From the NCBI GenBank assembly GCA_963969395.1, contig OZ017799.1, positions 4,900,501 to 4,964,500 on the forward strand: a stretch of DNA of 64,000 bases, written 5' to 3'. Every line of letters begins with the position of its first letter. The stretch's first letter is position 1. Of this stretch, positions 11,501 to 24,067 are shown piece after piece. The notes beneath the pieces are model-generated. The model worked only from the letters and a program-made list of their open reading frames with translations. It had not been told where the DNA came from and searched no databases. Source of the stretch: Pseudoscleropodium purum (Eukaryota > Streptophyta > Bryopsida > Hypnales > Brachytheciaceae). The position numbers were made by a program, and so were the translations under genes.

Positions 11501-14500
11501 AGGTGAGCGAGCAGTTTGTGCAGTAAATTAGCTTGTCTTGATGAATGTTTTGTAATTTTGTGCATACTTGTGTCTACAAGTTCAACCCTTTCTTGAATGA
11601 TTGACTTTATGTTTTCATTTGCACATCGAAGCATGGTGACTATGTTTGGATTAGTGGAGACTGTCAGTAGGGACGTGACTCGATTGATGCTATTTAAACC
11701 TGAGTTCATATCGATGAGGGTTGAATGCAGTTTCAATCGTACTGAATCTCTGAGGGTCTGAAAAAAATGAATGGCATGGAATTGGAGCTTTTATTTTCTC
11801 TGAGCCCAACTGATGACTAAAGTAAAACGATCTGCTATTGTAATTTTTTAGAAGACACAAGCTCATGACCTTTGATTTTCTCTTAACGATCTACAATGTG
11901 GTACTCATATAACAATTGCATTGCTTTTTTAGGCTTCGTTGCCAGTGCTGGCAAAGTTCAAACGTCCCATTCTGGTGCACCAGGAAGTGACAGACCCACC
12001 CGCTGACCCCTCGCACTTGGCCCCAGGGGAGCCACCAGGCAATGCTCGCATTTACGACAGATATCTGGAAGCTAGGCCTATTACATGGTACTCATTCATT
12101 GAGCTGTACCGCATTATTTGTTTGGAATATGTCTTGACAAATGTAACATTGCCACCCAACCATAGAATAACGCTACTAGTAAATTACCAAGGTGTCTATC
12201 TGTTTGACATATGAGTACATACGTCCTTGCGAAGCTTATTGTGTAAAACGTGACTCTGATCTGATACCACGGTGCAATATTTTGAAGTGTGTACACTACA
12301 TAGAGAATACCTTGCAATTTAACCATAAAAGAGGGGCATCTCCTTCATTCATTGAGCTACTTAGCTATATCTTTCTGCATATTGTAGAACATGCAGGAAC
12401 TTTTGAACGATTTTAGCCCTTAATTTGATCGTTCAACTGCTCAGTGCTCTTGCTACCTTCTAGCTCATAAGAGATTGTTGATTGCGTAGCTTGTAGTGGA
12501 GTAACTTCATTCCATTTTGACAAAATTCCGTTTATTTCGGTGCAGGGAGCGAGAAGCAGTAAGACAGTTGATGGAGGTGGCCAAAGACACAAAACCTGGA
12601 GGTATTGCAGAGGGAGCTCATGTGCATGTTGTCCACCTCTCAGATGCAGAAGATTCCCTTTCTCGTATCAAGGTATATATTTGCTAACGCCGATCTTTCA
12701 CTTGTCTTAAGGTTATTGATGCATTTGCACTTATGACTTCATTGCGAAGCAAGTGCGTGTTTTCAGGGAGCCTGATCAGAGGCGGATTGAAGGTCGATTT
12801 GAAGCTTTTGAGGTTTAGAAAAGACGGAACATCGTCATTTGTGCAAGTTTTTCCTTTTGTCCCATCATTTTACATGAATTGATTCAGAACCTTACACAAA
12901 AATCATGAAGCATCAAGTGACTTAGCTAGTCTCAATGGTAGAGAATAGAGAAGAGGCAAAATTGGCTTTGTCAACATAATTGGAGGAAGTACTTCATACG
13001 TTTCGTAAAACTCTTGCAGTAAGCTATTGAAAGTGTATTCATCGTACACCCTTTCTGACTCTCTTCGGAGTCAATGTACATTACTGTTTGCACAGGAAGC
13101 CAAGGCTGAAGGATCTAGTGTGACCGTGGAGACATGTGCGCATTACCTTTCCTTCTCTGCTGAAGATGTTCCAGAAGGGGCCACTGAATACAAATGTGCT
13201 CCACCATTAAGACCTTCGAAGCATCGCGAACTTCTGTGGAAAGCCTTGAAGGTGGGACATTAGATTAGAACATTCCAGCTTTTTTGAAATGGTTGTTTCA
13301 AACCTTTGAGCAGTCTCTTTCCTGGCCGGGTTAGGGTTACGGTCCTGTTCTTTCTTTTTGTTCTTTGAACAAGACTTATATCTCTTCCTGTATGGACACG
13401 GAGAGATAGAAATTGATAGACAGAAATTTAGGAATGATGAGGGATTATAACGAGAACTGGGTTTTCAGTAAGCTTAATGCGTTTCTCGAACTTTCGGACA
13501 GCGCGCATCACGAAGAATCTTCCCAGTGATTCTTGGGGTCGTCTCCATATGGTCCCAGTGATTATATAGAGGCCTCCCCATGATATGTATCACGGAGACT
13601 TACACGGAAGATTCTCTCTGTGATGTTGTTTCACAGTTTGTTGCAACAGTCTGATTTTACTGAAAATCCCGTTTCAGGATCTCTTCAACTCTTCTAGTCT
13701 ATTCTTTTAAGTATGTTGGTTTATTAAAGATGGCTTGGCCTCCCGTTTTTTGTGTGTGTAGGATGGGGATGTTGACATGATAACCACAGACCACTCACCC
13801 TCAACTCCGGATTTGAAACTTTTGGAAGAGGGTGATTTCTTGAAGGCTTGGGGTGGTATTTCTGGTATCCAGGTGTGGGGAATTTGTCTTTACTTCTTTT
13901 CTAATGTGATCTTGCGTTTTTCTGTAGCCAAGCAAGCAATCTTTCGGATAAGTTTTGTTGGATCTTGCTAGTGAGAAGAGAAGTACAATCCTAGGGTCTT
14001 GAAGGCATGTGAGTCTGAGTTGTTGTTTTCGCTTTTGCAGTTTGCATTGACAGCTACATGGACTCATGGAAGTGTCCGGGGCATTACCATTGAACAATTG
14101 TCAAAATGGTGGAGCACGGTTCCTGCTAAACTGACCAACCTTCCGCACAAGGTTCTCTCAATTTCTTCATCTCTTCGGTGGACACGATTTTTTGATTCAT
14201 CATTCCATGTTTTCCTTTGCCAGATTCTGAGATGTACTCTCTATCTTTTTCCAACTTCACGCAGTGGTTGCAACAGTTGGGACTATGGCTGAAATTGTGG
14301 TTGTGTGAACAGGGATCCCTGGAATCTGGGAAAGACGCCGACATTGTTGTCTGGGATCCAGAAGCGTCTTTTGTCATTGATAGCCAATACCCCGTCTACT
14401 TCAAAAACAGGGTATGATAAAACCTCTCCTTTGTCAGCACGTCAATTCTTTTCTTATATTTGCATCTCATAATCTGAAAAACCTGCACAGTGCTCCAAAT

Positions 14501-15216
14501 TAGTTGGCTCTGGACCAAAGCTACATTTACATTCACAATGAATGTGAGGAAGTTTGAGTAGGATCTTACTTGAAAAGCAAGCAACCCTCTGTCAGGGTAG
14601 TATCATTGGGACAAAACTTCCTGTAACTACCTAAAAGTGCACATGAAGCAATTTTTGCACAGAATGATATTGAGAATGGATGTTTCTTTCTATTCCTCTA
14701 AGCTTGAAGGTAATTGCATCTAAAATTGTCCATCTAAGCATTTGAGTATGATTTCTATTATTTAACTGTCTAAGTTTTGGTTGAGTCTTGTTGGGAGTCA
14801 AAGATGGATTCTACATTCTCTTAGACTGAATTTTTGGGACTCCTAGTGAAAAGAATATGAACTTTCAAAGTGCCGAAAATAGATGAACCCAAAATCAACC
14901 CTAGGATCTCTTTAATAATACGGGCTGTACGTAAGAATCTGTAGGAGTTCATTTTAGAGATAGGTCACAATTACGAGCAGTTACACCAATTACCATGTTG
15001 GAAACACAATACTTTGGTCAAAAACCAATTTTTAAACACTTGCATGATCACATCCAGGTGTCGCCATATCTGGGACACAAGTATTCAGGGAAGGTGATCA
15101 CTACAATTGCTCGAGGCCGGCAAGTGTTTGAAGAAGGACGCCATGCCGAGAGAGCTTGTGGGGCACCGATACTGCACCGAGGTGATTTGCGCAGTCCTTC
15201 AGTGCAGACTCTCTGA
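8535..15216 (+). CDS. ALN: Allantoinase (allantoin amidohydrolase), ER-anchored, 15 exons
   Basis: This enzyme hydrolyses allantoin to allantoate in purine-ureide catabolism; plant members act at the endoplasmic reticulum. Exons: 8535-8648, 9330-9420, 9658-9781, 10095-10168, 10710-10786, 10928-10964, 11183-11268, 11443-11502, 11933-12087, 12546-12672, 13096-13251, 13762-13872, 14041-14151, 14313-14411, 15058-15216. All borders are GT-AG and phases agree, giving 526 residues (Arabidopsis ALN is about 506). Residues 13-33 form a hydrophobic signal anchor. The cyclic-amidohydrolase metal site is intact: His111 and His113 in [11 protein letters not shown], carboxylated-lysine candidate Lys201 in [12 protein letters not shown], His237 in ILVHQE, His303 in VVHLSDAED and Asp377 in TTDHSPS. 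The C-terminal barrel-edge segment [12 protein letters not shown] is also typical. The start is the first ATG of the frame. No truncation or frameshift is seen. It is convergent with the DUF1997 gene. Confidence 0.95.
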
Positions 15217-16231
15217 GAGAAGTGAACGTCGTATTCCTGCAGATGGAGGGGTTTGATTTTATGGAGGGCGTGGTAATTTATTGCAAACAGTAGAGTCTTA
15301 TAAGACTAGCTTTGCCTCCGGAAGAATTAGTTGTAGAGATGCATGGCTGTAGTTCAGACGAGTGGAAGTAGTATACCATCTTCTCGGCAGAACGAGCATA
15401 TGTATGTGCTGAAGTGTCTGTATTTTACCCTTTCGTGTACCTATAGCAGTTGCATTGTCAAATTTGTGACTATAATGTATGATTAGTTTTGAATATACTG
15501 AAGTGTGAGGGTTAAATGAATGATGCTGGCATTCTTGCTGAGAATGAAATATGACATGGATACAATAGTTTCGGAGGATATGCGTTTCTTTGTTTTGCAC
15601 TTGCGATTTGCAATTGGAGGTCACCCGTAGAGTAACTACCTCTAACGTAAACTAATAATTGCTAAGAAGCTAGGCCGCTAATTACGCTGAACTATCGAGC
15701 TTAGTGCCAACTCTGAGACACATGTGTTAATAGCGCCTTCGTCTTTATATTTTGACTGGTACACGTAGATGAGGCACTTTCAATAGAGCCCTCTTCTGAA
15801 ACTTCGATGCTCTAAAACCACGACTGGTATTAACCTGTTTAACGCCACAACCACGCCATCAAGAAGTAACACTACAAGAATTGGCCTCACTTCTCAGTAC
15901 AAGGAGTGCTAATCCCGGATGCATGATATTTGATTTCCTGAAGAGTCACTCGAAGCCATGGCTGATGTGACCTCCATTGGGGTGAAGAACAAACGTCCCA
16001 CTTACGCAGAATGCGATGCATGCTGTCAAGATGGAAAGAAGGAAAGTGCCGACCTCTCTTGCGAGGCGGGAGTAAATGAAGAGTCCGTTCCTCCTGCAGG
16101 GTGGAGAGAATAACCCTAATCGAAATCTGTTTCAAATCACTGAGCCAATCAAGAAACTTCATCAAAATTAGCAGACCAAACCCTAAACCCTGAACTCTAA
16201 AAAAAACTGAAAACCCTGAAACCCTGAAGTT
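15217..16231. other. Intergenic region between two convergent genes
   Basis: This kilobase separates the stop codons of allantoinase (+) and the DUF1997 gene (-), so it should hold both 3' untranslated regions and polyadenylation sites. No coding segment is recognised; a 108-residue minus-strand frame at 15298-15624 and a 92-residue one at 15887-16165 lack family features. At 16182-16227 there are several ACCCTAAA/ACCCTGAA units resembling degenerate plant telomere repeat. Confidence 0.5.
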
Positions 16232-17663
16232 CTATAATTGTTGAGCAGATGGGACTGCTGGGGCCAAGGCACACCAGGCATTGTAATCCTCAATAATGCC
16301 CTGCAAGAGAGCGCCCTCCATGGCGCCAAGAATGCGCTGCACCACCTGGTCACCCACACCCGTCAACAACCTCTCCGGGATGAGCGACAGCGGCAGCGGC
16401 AGGTCCACCGCCACGCCAATGTTCACGAACCCTCCGAAATCCCACAGAGCCTCCTCAAACTTCCTCGGAAAAGCACGCAGCTCTCCGTGTAGATTCAGTT
16501 GCAAATCCATGTTGCTGAATTGCTCGGGTAGTCCCGTGACGTCGAGAATCAGCTTGGAGGAGTCGATGATGAGCACCCCGTCGTCGTGCTCTACCCTGGA
16601 AATTCAGGAAGTGTTAGGATAAACTGTGTGGAGACAGATCTCAGGAGAAAGGTAGTTCGGAAGCTTAACTTTAAAATGAGCAAAAGGATTATGGGTTAAG
16701 GTAAATATACCTAATTGTGATCCCTACTTACCTTATTGCATCATAATGCATACCCCATCTTCATTTCAGAACCTAAATGTAGAGCTGCTAGTCTTCTCGT
16801 ATTCGTGTGGCACAAATCTCACAAGACAAGAATGACTATCGTACATTTTAGATTCTGACATGAAGAGGGAGTATACATAGTGACGCAATTAGGTGAGGGT
16901 TGCAATTAGGTGTGCTTGCCTTGTATCTCTCTGACCATTGACACATTCATCTCAAAGCTTACGTAAGGAGTCACCGTGGAATTTTAAGGGAACTAGTTCA
17001 ATTCTAAACCTCATTCCTATTCTCTCGGAAAAAGCCCAGGACGATTCGGTGACAATCTGTATTATTGCATTCTCTATGCAAATATCTCCGTCTCCCATTC
17101 TTTATCTCCAATGATCGACGAATTCAGTTTCAGCCCTGTTTGTTGAAAGCGCAAACTGGAAGACACTTAGAAAGTCACGACCCCAACTGTGACTCCCTCA
17201 AGATGCAACGAAGCAAATATGAATTTCATCGAGTTGAAGAATTCACAAGCTTGTGAAGTGTTAGTACAAAAGATGTAGAGATGGATCCCGCGAACCTGAC
17301 GTCGGTGAAAGGGGTGGCTGAGAAATTGAAGAACGTGATAGTCATGAGTCGCGCTTGCCACACCGAGTCGCCCAAGTACTTAATCCTTGCGGAGTCCGGG
17401 AACGTGACGTTCACGATCCGCTCCGTCTCCTTCAGATACTCCGCCGGTGGGAGTGAGCGCTCTTGGAACGGGATGGACACCTCTTTCCGCCCCGTGAATC
17501 GCACCAACTTCGCCAACACAGGTGGCGAGCTGCCGATTCTTACTGCGTGAGACACTGATTTGTGGAGAAACGACGGTGCCGGGGCTGAAATTGAATGGAA
17601 CGTTTGCCTCCCATGGCGTAACGTTGAGGACAGGACTGTCTTGTTACACAGAGTGATTGCCAT
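16232..17663 (-). CDS. DUF1997 family protein, probably plastid-targeted
   Basis: Two exons on the minus strand, 17663-17296 and 16595-16232, join through a GT-AG intron of 700 bp to give 243 residues. The core begins at about residue 53 (LVRFTGRKEVSIPFQ), runs through LPPAEYLKETERIVNV and VWQARLMTITFFNFSATPF, crosses the intron to VEHDDGVLIIDSSKLIL, and ends with an amphipathic segment from residue 204 (LTGVGDQVVQRILGA to LQGIIEDYNAWC). This is the layout of plant and cyanobacterial DUF1997 proteins, whose biochemical role is not established. The first 50 residues are rich in Ser, Thr, Arg and His with almost no acidic residues, as in a chloroplast transit peptide (inference). An in-frame TGA lies 9 bases before the ATG at 17663, which fixes the start unless a further acceptor lies inside the exon. 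Confidence 0.85.
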
Positions 17664-18439
17664 TGGAATTCAACAACAATCCTGCACACCCATTAAAAGA
17701 CACACAATGGATTGGAGATACATGGTTTCACGGTATGACCTAAAACAGCGAGCACTTCAATTAACCCATGAAGACGAGGAGACATGTTTCGCAAACTCTA
17801 GGACATTGCACAAGGGAGGAAGAATGTGAGGGAGAAATGATTCGTACGTTCCATCCAGTCACTCAACAGCGAAGAAGACAGCCCAGCATAGCCAGAATGT
17901 CATTGCCAACAATCCTTATCCGATCCGTTTGCAAATTGATTTCTAAACGAGTAGAAGCACAATTGATTCAGCTTACAATCACAAGAGGGTGATAACATTC
18001 GGATAAATCTACAATCAGAGGGCATATTAGATGCAATAAGATTAGGCCGAGTTAGAGAGGGAGTTTGAATGAACTGGTTTTCTGTGCGTACCTGTTGTCG
18101 TGCTAGCTCGTCGTCCCACTGTGGAGCTCGCCTTGCTAACTTAACTTCCTCGCAAGTCGAAGGAATGCAACCGTCCCTTCCAAGGCAGTGTGTGCTGATG
18201 CCGAGGTTCGAATTGCATTGCACGTGGACTTCCCACACAACAAGAAAGCCCATTCACAGAAGCCTGAGAAAGTTTTCCTGAATGCACCAAGTTCATAAGC
18301 ATGCACAGCCGACACCGGAGAGAAGGAAAGACTTACAAGTGGGCAGCCTCAGACTAGCGACGTTGCAAAGGTGAGTGTACCTATTATGGCTCCTGAACCC
18401 AATTGGGTTCCTATCTACAATTGTTCAACATTTTAGGAG
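17664..18439 (-). promoter_or_regulatory. Upstream region of the DUF1997 gene, with a possible leader exon
   Basis: This stretch lies 5' of the DUF1997 start on the minus strand. A 117-residue minus-strand frame at 17900-18253 includes a protein-like run, KLARRAPQWDDELARQQ. It is followed at about 18093 by a good splice donor (CAG|GTACGC), which suggests a leader exon or a small upstream exon. It cannot be joined in frame to the DUF1997 ATG because of the stop just upstream of that ATG, so a 5' untranslated exon is more likely than coding sequence. Confidence 0.35.
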
Positions 18440-18700
18440 CTTTGAGGAGCTGAATGCCATTTGCGTGGTAGTACCTTTTGTGTGGGTTGAGAAGTCCTCT
18501 ATTTACTATAGGTGGTCTTGAGTTCAAACTCAAAAATTGGCAAGGCGCTTACCACCATAATCCAACGAACTCTGGTAGAGGTCAAACGACCTCATCATTG
18601 CATGAAGACATAAGAATTTCTTGAGGGAAAAAACATGTCACAATTTTTATAAGATCTACCTTCGAATAGAGTAGGATTGACAAAATCCTACGTCCAAGGA
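18440..18700 (-). repeat. SINE-like dispersed repeat, copy at 18.5 kb
   Basis: This segment is a direct repeat of one at about 29.14-29.52 kb. Shared blocks include a CCATTTGC(A/G)TGGTAGTACC type start, CCTTTTGTGTGGGTTGAGAAG, a GTGGTCTTGAGTTCAAAC type core and AACATGTCACAATTTTTAT near the end. Read on the minus strand, GGTGGTAAGCGCC followed by GAGTTTGAACTC resembles the A-box and T-arm/B-box of a tRNA-derived pol III promoter. That would make it a SINE, but the spacing is short, so this reading is only an inference. Confidence 0.5.
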
Positions 18701-21700
18701 AAATTTACGTCAAAATAGCGAGCATCTGAACACAATGGACATAGTGTCCAAAAAGCCATCAAAAGGCGGACTGGACAAGCAAGGTGGTCCAGTAGTTTCG
18801 GTAGATAGGTGAGCGATTTAGGGTTTAGGATGTTAATCTGTTAGTAAACCCATGTCTTCACCAAAAATTAGTTGTGGTCTTTTGGACTCAGGTTTGGGAT
18901 CTTCTTATATTCCAATTGTCATTGAAAAGGATGGAATTGTACGACACAACCTAGTAATACTCTTCAATTTGAAAGTTAGCAACATTGATATAAACATAAA
19001 GCCAACAATATTGTAGTATGCTATTACATCATGATCCATTTAAGAAAGGAAATACATAATTCATTTTTTATTTTTTATTAGGATTTTACTTGGTTTTTGA
19101 AACAAAATCACTCTAAAATCCTAATAGGCTAATAGGATTTTTATCATCAATCAGTAAACTACTTCTATAATGAATAGTTAAACAATCTTTTGTCATTATG
19201 TAAGCAATGTATCATTGTATCATGAGCAACTAAACATTAAAACACCTAAGGTTACATCTCCTCAATCTCTATGGCTAGTCATCACCATTTTCTTTCACCT
19301 CAACCTCTCTATTCTCTCCACTAATTCTCTATTTGACATCTTTATTGTTGGAGGCATCTTCTATATCATCTAATGAAGATGATTCAAATATCACTCTCTC
19401 CTTAAGTACTTGCTTTAAGTGGGTGGTCTCCTTTGTTTGAGATCCTTTTTTTTTCCCTTTTTACTTTCAATAAGGAACTTGCATTCTTTTCCCTACTACC
19501 AAAGACCTTTCTTCTTTTTCTCTTTAAAGTAGTCAAATCCATATCAAAGGAGGTTAAATCCACATTCTATCTCTTGGATAGGAAAACAACAAAAGGTTGC
19601 ATCTCTCTTTTATTTTTTTACTCAATTCTTTGACCATGATTTTTCGTTCCTGTAGGTTGTCTATGAATGATTATCTTCACTAAATTCACCAATTGTGGTG
19701 TACCATTTGTCGATTTGATGGATTATCATGTTGTTGCATTCACTAGATGTCTAGTATACATAAATGGCAACATTTCATCATTATTTGTATCAGATGGGAC
19801 AATAGATGATGAAATGACTTTCTTGAGATTGATGCCTAAAGGCCTTTTTTTGAAATATTCATTAGCAATTGTTCAAATTGTGAGCTTCGTGAACCATGCA
19901 ATCTTGTGCTAGCGAGCTTCAATGATGCATGTATAGGAGCACTATATCGTGGTACTTAGGGATTTAGCTTCATTTTTTTTGGCCTTTGTCATTCTCCAAA
20001 AGAATTAGACTTTTGGATCCCATTTTCATTGAACCACCATTCTTTTGTACTTCAATACTTGATTCACCCTTCTTCCCACTATTTTTGTCCACCAGTATTA
20101 TAATTGACTCTACACTTATAATGCCCACATTCATTTGGATGTCTACCTTACATCCTCCCTTATCATTATATTTGACATTTCCTTACACTATGTCTAGTGC
20201 CATGGATGGAGACTTCAAAATTGGATCTAATGTCGTGATATAAAAATGTACACTACGTAAAATGTGTACTAATTTTATATTTTAAATAGATTCTAGAATC
20301 TAAAGGACATGCTTGAAGGTGATGCTTCCAATGGCTTCAAGATGACGATTGTTGTCAATGAAGTTGTTAAAAGGATGAAAGCCTTGGACAAATTTCATCA
20401 ATTTGAAGTATTTTTCTTTAATTTTATAGAATCTGTGTTTGGATTTGAAGTTTGACTCTAAAATGTCAAACTAGAGGGGTTTTTATAGAGTCGCAAGATC
20501 TAAAGTTTCAACTAGAGGTGTGAATCCTGATTTCATCATTCTAGACTCAAGATTTATTTTTTAATTTCTTATATGTTTTGAGTGTAGTTTTAGGTATTAA
20601 AAGACTTGAAAATAGTATTAGACTAGAACCTATGTTGCACTTGCCAATACACCCCCTAATCACTTTATATCTAGTTTGACCATAATACAACCTAGATCCA
20701 CATGTAAATAGGGTAAAGACCTCCATTTTGTACATAGTAAGCATGTTAGTAGAAACTACCCAATTATCTACACCTATTCATGCAATGAGACACAAATTGG
20801 CTAAAATTAGTTTGAGGGAATCTTGTAAGAACCCTAAGGTAGATTTCCCATGATATGTTTTAGTTTCTCCATTCCAATAAAGAAATAATAGAAACCTTAA
20901 TTGTTAGTCTATAGGTGCGAAAACTCAAACTGAAGCAGCGAAGGGCATCTATGACAAAATTATGGTGATTTGGAGCAAGAATCATGCCAAGAGTCCAACG
21001 ATGCAATTGTTTTGCCAAAATTTTTATTTTTGTGAAAGATTCCCTATTCATTGGAAGTTAAAAGAGGTAGTGGGATTTGTACTCCTTTTCCACATTTGCA
21101 AGATAAAAATGTAAACTTGCACATTTCTTGAGGAACTTTATGAGAGGTTCCTCCAAAAGTCTTAGTTTTTTTTATCATTCCGAATTTTTTTTCGAATGAT
21201 CAATTGTCCAAATCCAATATGGTAAATTCATGGGAATTACAATAGATATGATAAAATTTCACTAAAAACTAGTATAAATTTTTTATATTTATAAAGCGCT
21301 CCAACAAATTTTGTGACATTTTGATAGCGAGAGTGCCAAAATTAGCAATACCCTCTGAAATCAACAAATTTAAAGATCAAATGCGAAATTAATTAGTATA
21401 TTGAGAGCACACGACATCAGAATAAAACATACTTAGGGTCCTTTCTTACTCCCTTGACCTACCTAGAAGCTTAAACTAGTTACTTTTGATTGAAAATGTA
21501 AAGTTATGAGTTTCTAGTTATTGCTAGGATTCTTTGTTTTTTTGAGGTTGGAAAAAGAGGTAGGAAATCCCTTAACAAAAAATGGCTTTCTGAAGTCATT
21601 GGTGCAATCCTTTTGTGATTTGGAGCATCTCTCCAAAAGTTAGAAATTAGGTCCCTCATAAAAAGTCAAAATCTTAAGGATAATTTAGGATGAAAATCTT

Positions 21701-22157
21701 AGATGATAAGATTATCTTGTAGGAATTGGAGGGGATGAGGCCCTTGAAAAAGTATTTAATAGCTCTCATTTCTCTTCCAAATCACCCCTTAGGTTCATTT
21801 TTGAACCGCATTGTTTCATTTGGGTCCATTTAGTTGGATTTTGGCATTTTAAACCACGTTGCCAAATTCTAGTGTTTGGGGAGCATTTTAAGCCTTATTG
21901 TTATTGTTTTTCAAGTTTTCTTGAAGGACATTGGGGTCTCTTCAAGTCTTGCCTTGATTTCATGTATTTTAGAATCCTTGTGTTGATTTTTTGTGAGTTT
22001 CCAGGTCCTTGTACTAATCCTAGAGAAATTCCCCTTTGTACCTTGGTGATGCTACTTAGGGGGACCTCTAGTGCTTTTGAATGTGTTTGAGACTCTTACT
22101 TATATGTTAAAGATTAAATTGCCTTGACGTTGTTTAATTTTATGGGTTGTCCATCTA
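18701..22157. other. AT-rich gene-free spacer
   Basis: No coding segment, RNA gene or intact mobile element is recognised. Frames in the region (for example near 19.4-20.2 kb) are short, rich in Phe, Ser and Leu, and typical of AT-rich non-coding DNA. The stretch is probably decayed transposon sequence. Confidence 0.5.
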
Positions 22158-22301
22158 ATGGCAAAGCTTTGGCTTTGAATTTTAGCATTTGATAGAATTT
22201 GGCAAAGTTTCCTACACTATGGCAAAGCTTTGGCTTTGAATTTTAGCATTTGATAGAATTTGGCAAAGTTTCCTACACTATGGCAAAGCTTTGGCTTTGA
22301 G
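22158..22301 (+). repeat. Tandem repeat, 61-bp unit, about 2.4 copies
   Basis: A 61-bp unit beginning ATGGCAAAGCTTTGGCTTTG starts at 22158, 22219 and 22280. The first two units look identical and the third is partial, diverging at about 22301. Identity between copies implies a recent tandem duplication in otherwise decayed DNA. Confidence 0.9.
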
Positions 22302-22609
22302 TTTTCAAATTTATCAACAAGTCTTAGTAGATATTATTAAATTGGTGTCTTGTAAAAAAAAGGTTGAAGGGTAGAGCAACAATCCCTTTTTAGAGTTGGA
22401 ATTCCTTTCAAAATTTGGAATTAACTAGCCAACAAATCTAAAAAAAGCTTGACCCCTAAAAGAGTAAAAAAACCAAGTTAGCAAGCCAAGACCCGAACAA
22501 GAGGGGGTCCAAGCAACTACATCTCGCCACGTAAGCAACCGGAAGGATCCTAACGAACCACAACTTGCCATGTGGTAGGCTACCCAAAAAGGGTGGCCCT
22601 ATGTATCAT

Positions 22610-23005
22610 TGTGGAGTATCTAAAGGATGTTGGGGGGTGTCCAAGGAGTGATGGGGAGCTTGGGGGGTAATTAGGGAGCCAAAGAATGTGTAGGGAACAC
22701 TTGGGAGTGTTGTTGGGAGCTTGAAGATGCCGAGGGAGTTAGGGAACACCAGGGAATGCTTGGAGGACGCTTGGAGAATGTTGGAGGGAGTCTAAAGATG
22801 CTAGGGGAGCTGAAGAACACCTAGGGAGTGTTCGAGAGTGTTGAGGAAGCCTGGGGGTGTCCAGGGAGTGTTGAGGGAGCCTAGGGGATGTCTGAGAGTG
22901 CTGGAGAGCCTAGGGGATGTCTGAGAATGCTGGGGAGCCTAGGGGGTGACCAAGGAGTGCTAGAAAGAGCTCGGGGGTGCTTGGAAAGTCTGGAAAAGCG
23001 CTAAG
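22610..23005 (+). repeat. Degenerate G-rich minisatellite, period about 30 bp
   Basis: About 400 bases are made of imperfect units of roughly 30 bp built on GGAGCCTAGGGGRTGTC and GAGAGTGYTGGGG. The clearest consecutive units lie between about 22845 and 22965. The plus strand carries many runs of three to six G with very few C, in sharp contrast to the AT-rich flanks. No reading frame is maintained through it. Confidence 0.75.
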
Positions 23006-24067
23006 GAGTTAGAGAGTTTGGTTACCAACTTAACTTTCAAAACTATAAAACCAACTCAAGCTTCAAAATAAAATAAAACATAGAAGGGGAGGGGTGGCAT
23101 AGGAATCACATAAAATAGATAGAAAGAAGTAGATGGCCACCAAAGGGTTGTAGGAATAGAAAGCAACTTGCAATTGCAACAATACTTGAAGTTAGAAAAG
23201 GAATTAGGATTTAAAGGTACATTGTGGATTGAAAGAGATTAGGAGAAAATCTAGGGAGGTCAATTGGAATTATTAAATTTTGGAAGGAATAGGATAATAA
23301 TAGAATTAGAGGATAGGAGTCAAAGGGGCAATAATTGTACAAACATTATTGCATATAAATTCCAAGTCAACTCTTGAAATACAATAATGGAGTTTGAATA
23401 TAGTATAAGAAAAAGAAGAAGGGAAGGGAAAAATAAGGTAACTTCTGGAAGCTTTGAACATTATAATTTTTATCCTATTTTAAGCCATAGGTAAAATTAT
23501 CAAAAGATCTAAAGGGATGGTAGACAATGAAGAATATGAGGGCATGTACGATAACTTCAACAATGACCCCAATTTCAAGGTAAGCTACTAGTTTCTCCTT
23601 TTTCTTTTGAATTTTCAAAGGTAGATAATTTTACCACATAGCCAAAATTCAAGATCAAATCAAGGTCTTAATATTAGTTTTTTTTTATCAAAAATCAGGT
23701 AGATCATAGTGTAGGTCTTGTTTAGAGGTTTCCAAGACTAAATTATTCTTAGAAATCCAAGTTAAATTGACAAAAATATTAGCGGATGAAGTTTTGAGTC
23801 ATATTAGATGAAAACTAGTCCATTTTATCTAAGAAAAACAAGAATGGAAACTTAGATAGGGTAAAGCATCTAGAATTCAAAGGTGAAAAATAAAATCAAT
23901 TTTGAATTGAAAGTTCGTAGAAAACACCCATTGGCAGTCTAACTTCATTCCTTCATAACTTTCACTAGGGAAGTCCAAAGTTAGAGTTCTTTATCAATAT
24001 AAATAGGATAAATTAGAATCTATAAGAAACCAAATTCAATTGTCTAAAATTAATAAATCACCTAGAA
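23006..24067. other. AT-rich spacer
   Basis: No gene or clear repeat is recognised in this kilobase. It is A-rich on the plus strand with several AGAAAGAAG-like stretches. Confidence 0.45.

Noticed and set aside
13520..13660. Repeated CCAGTGAT/TCACGGAG-like segments in an allantoinase intron
   Set aside because: They may form small stems but are short and irregular; splicing explains the region without further features.
15870..15880. CACTACAAGAA, a CACTA-type terminus
   Set aside because: No matching inverted end or target duplication was found downstream, so a chance match cannot be excluded.
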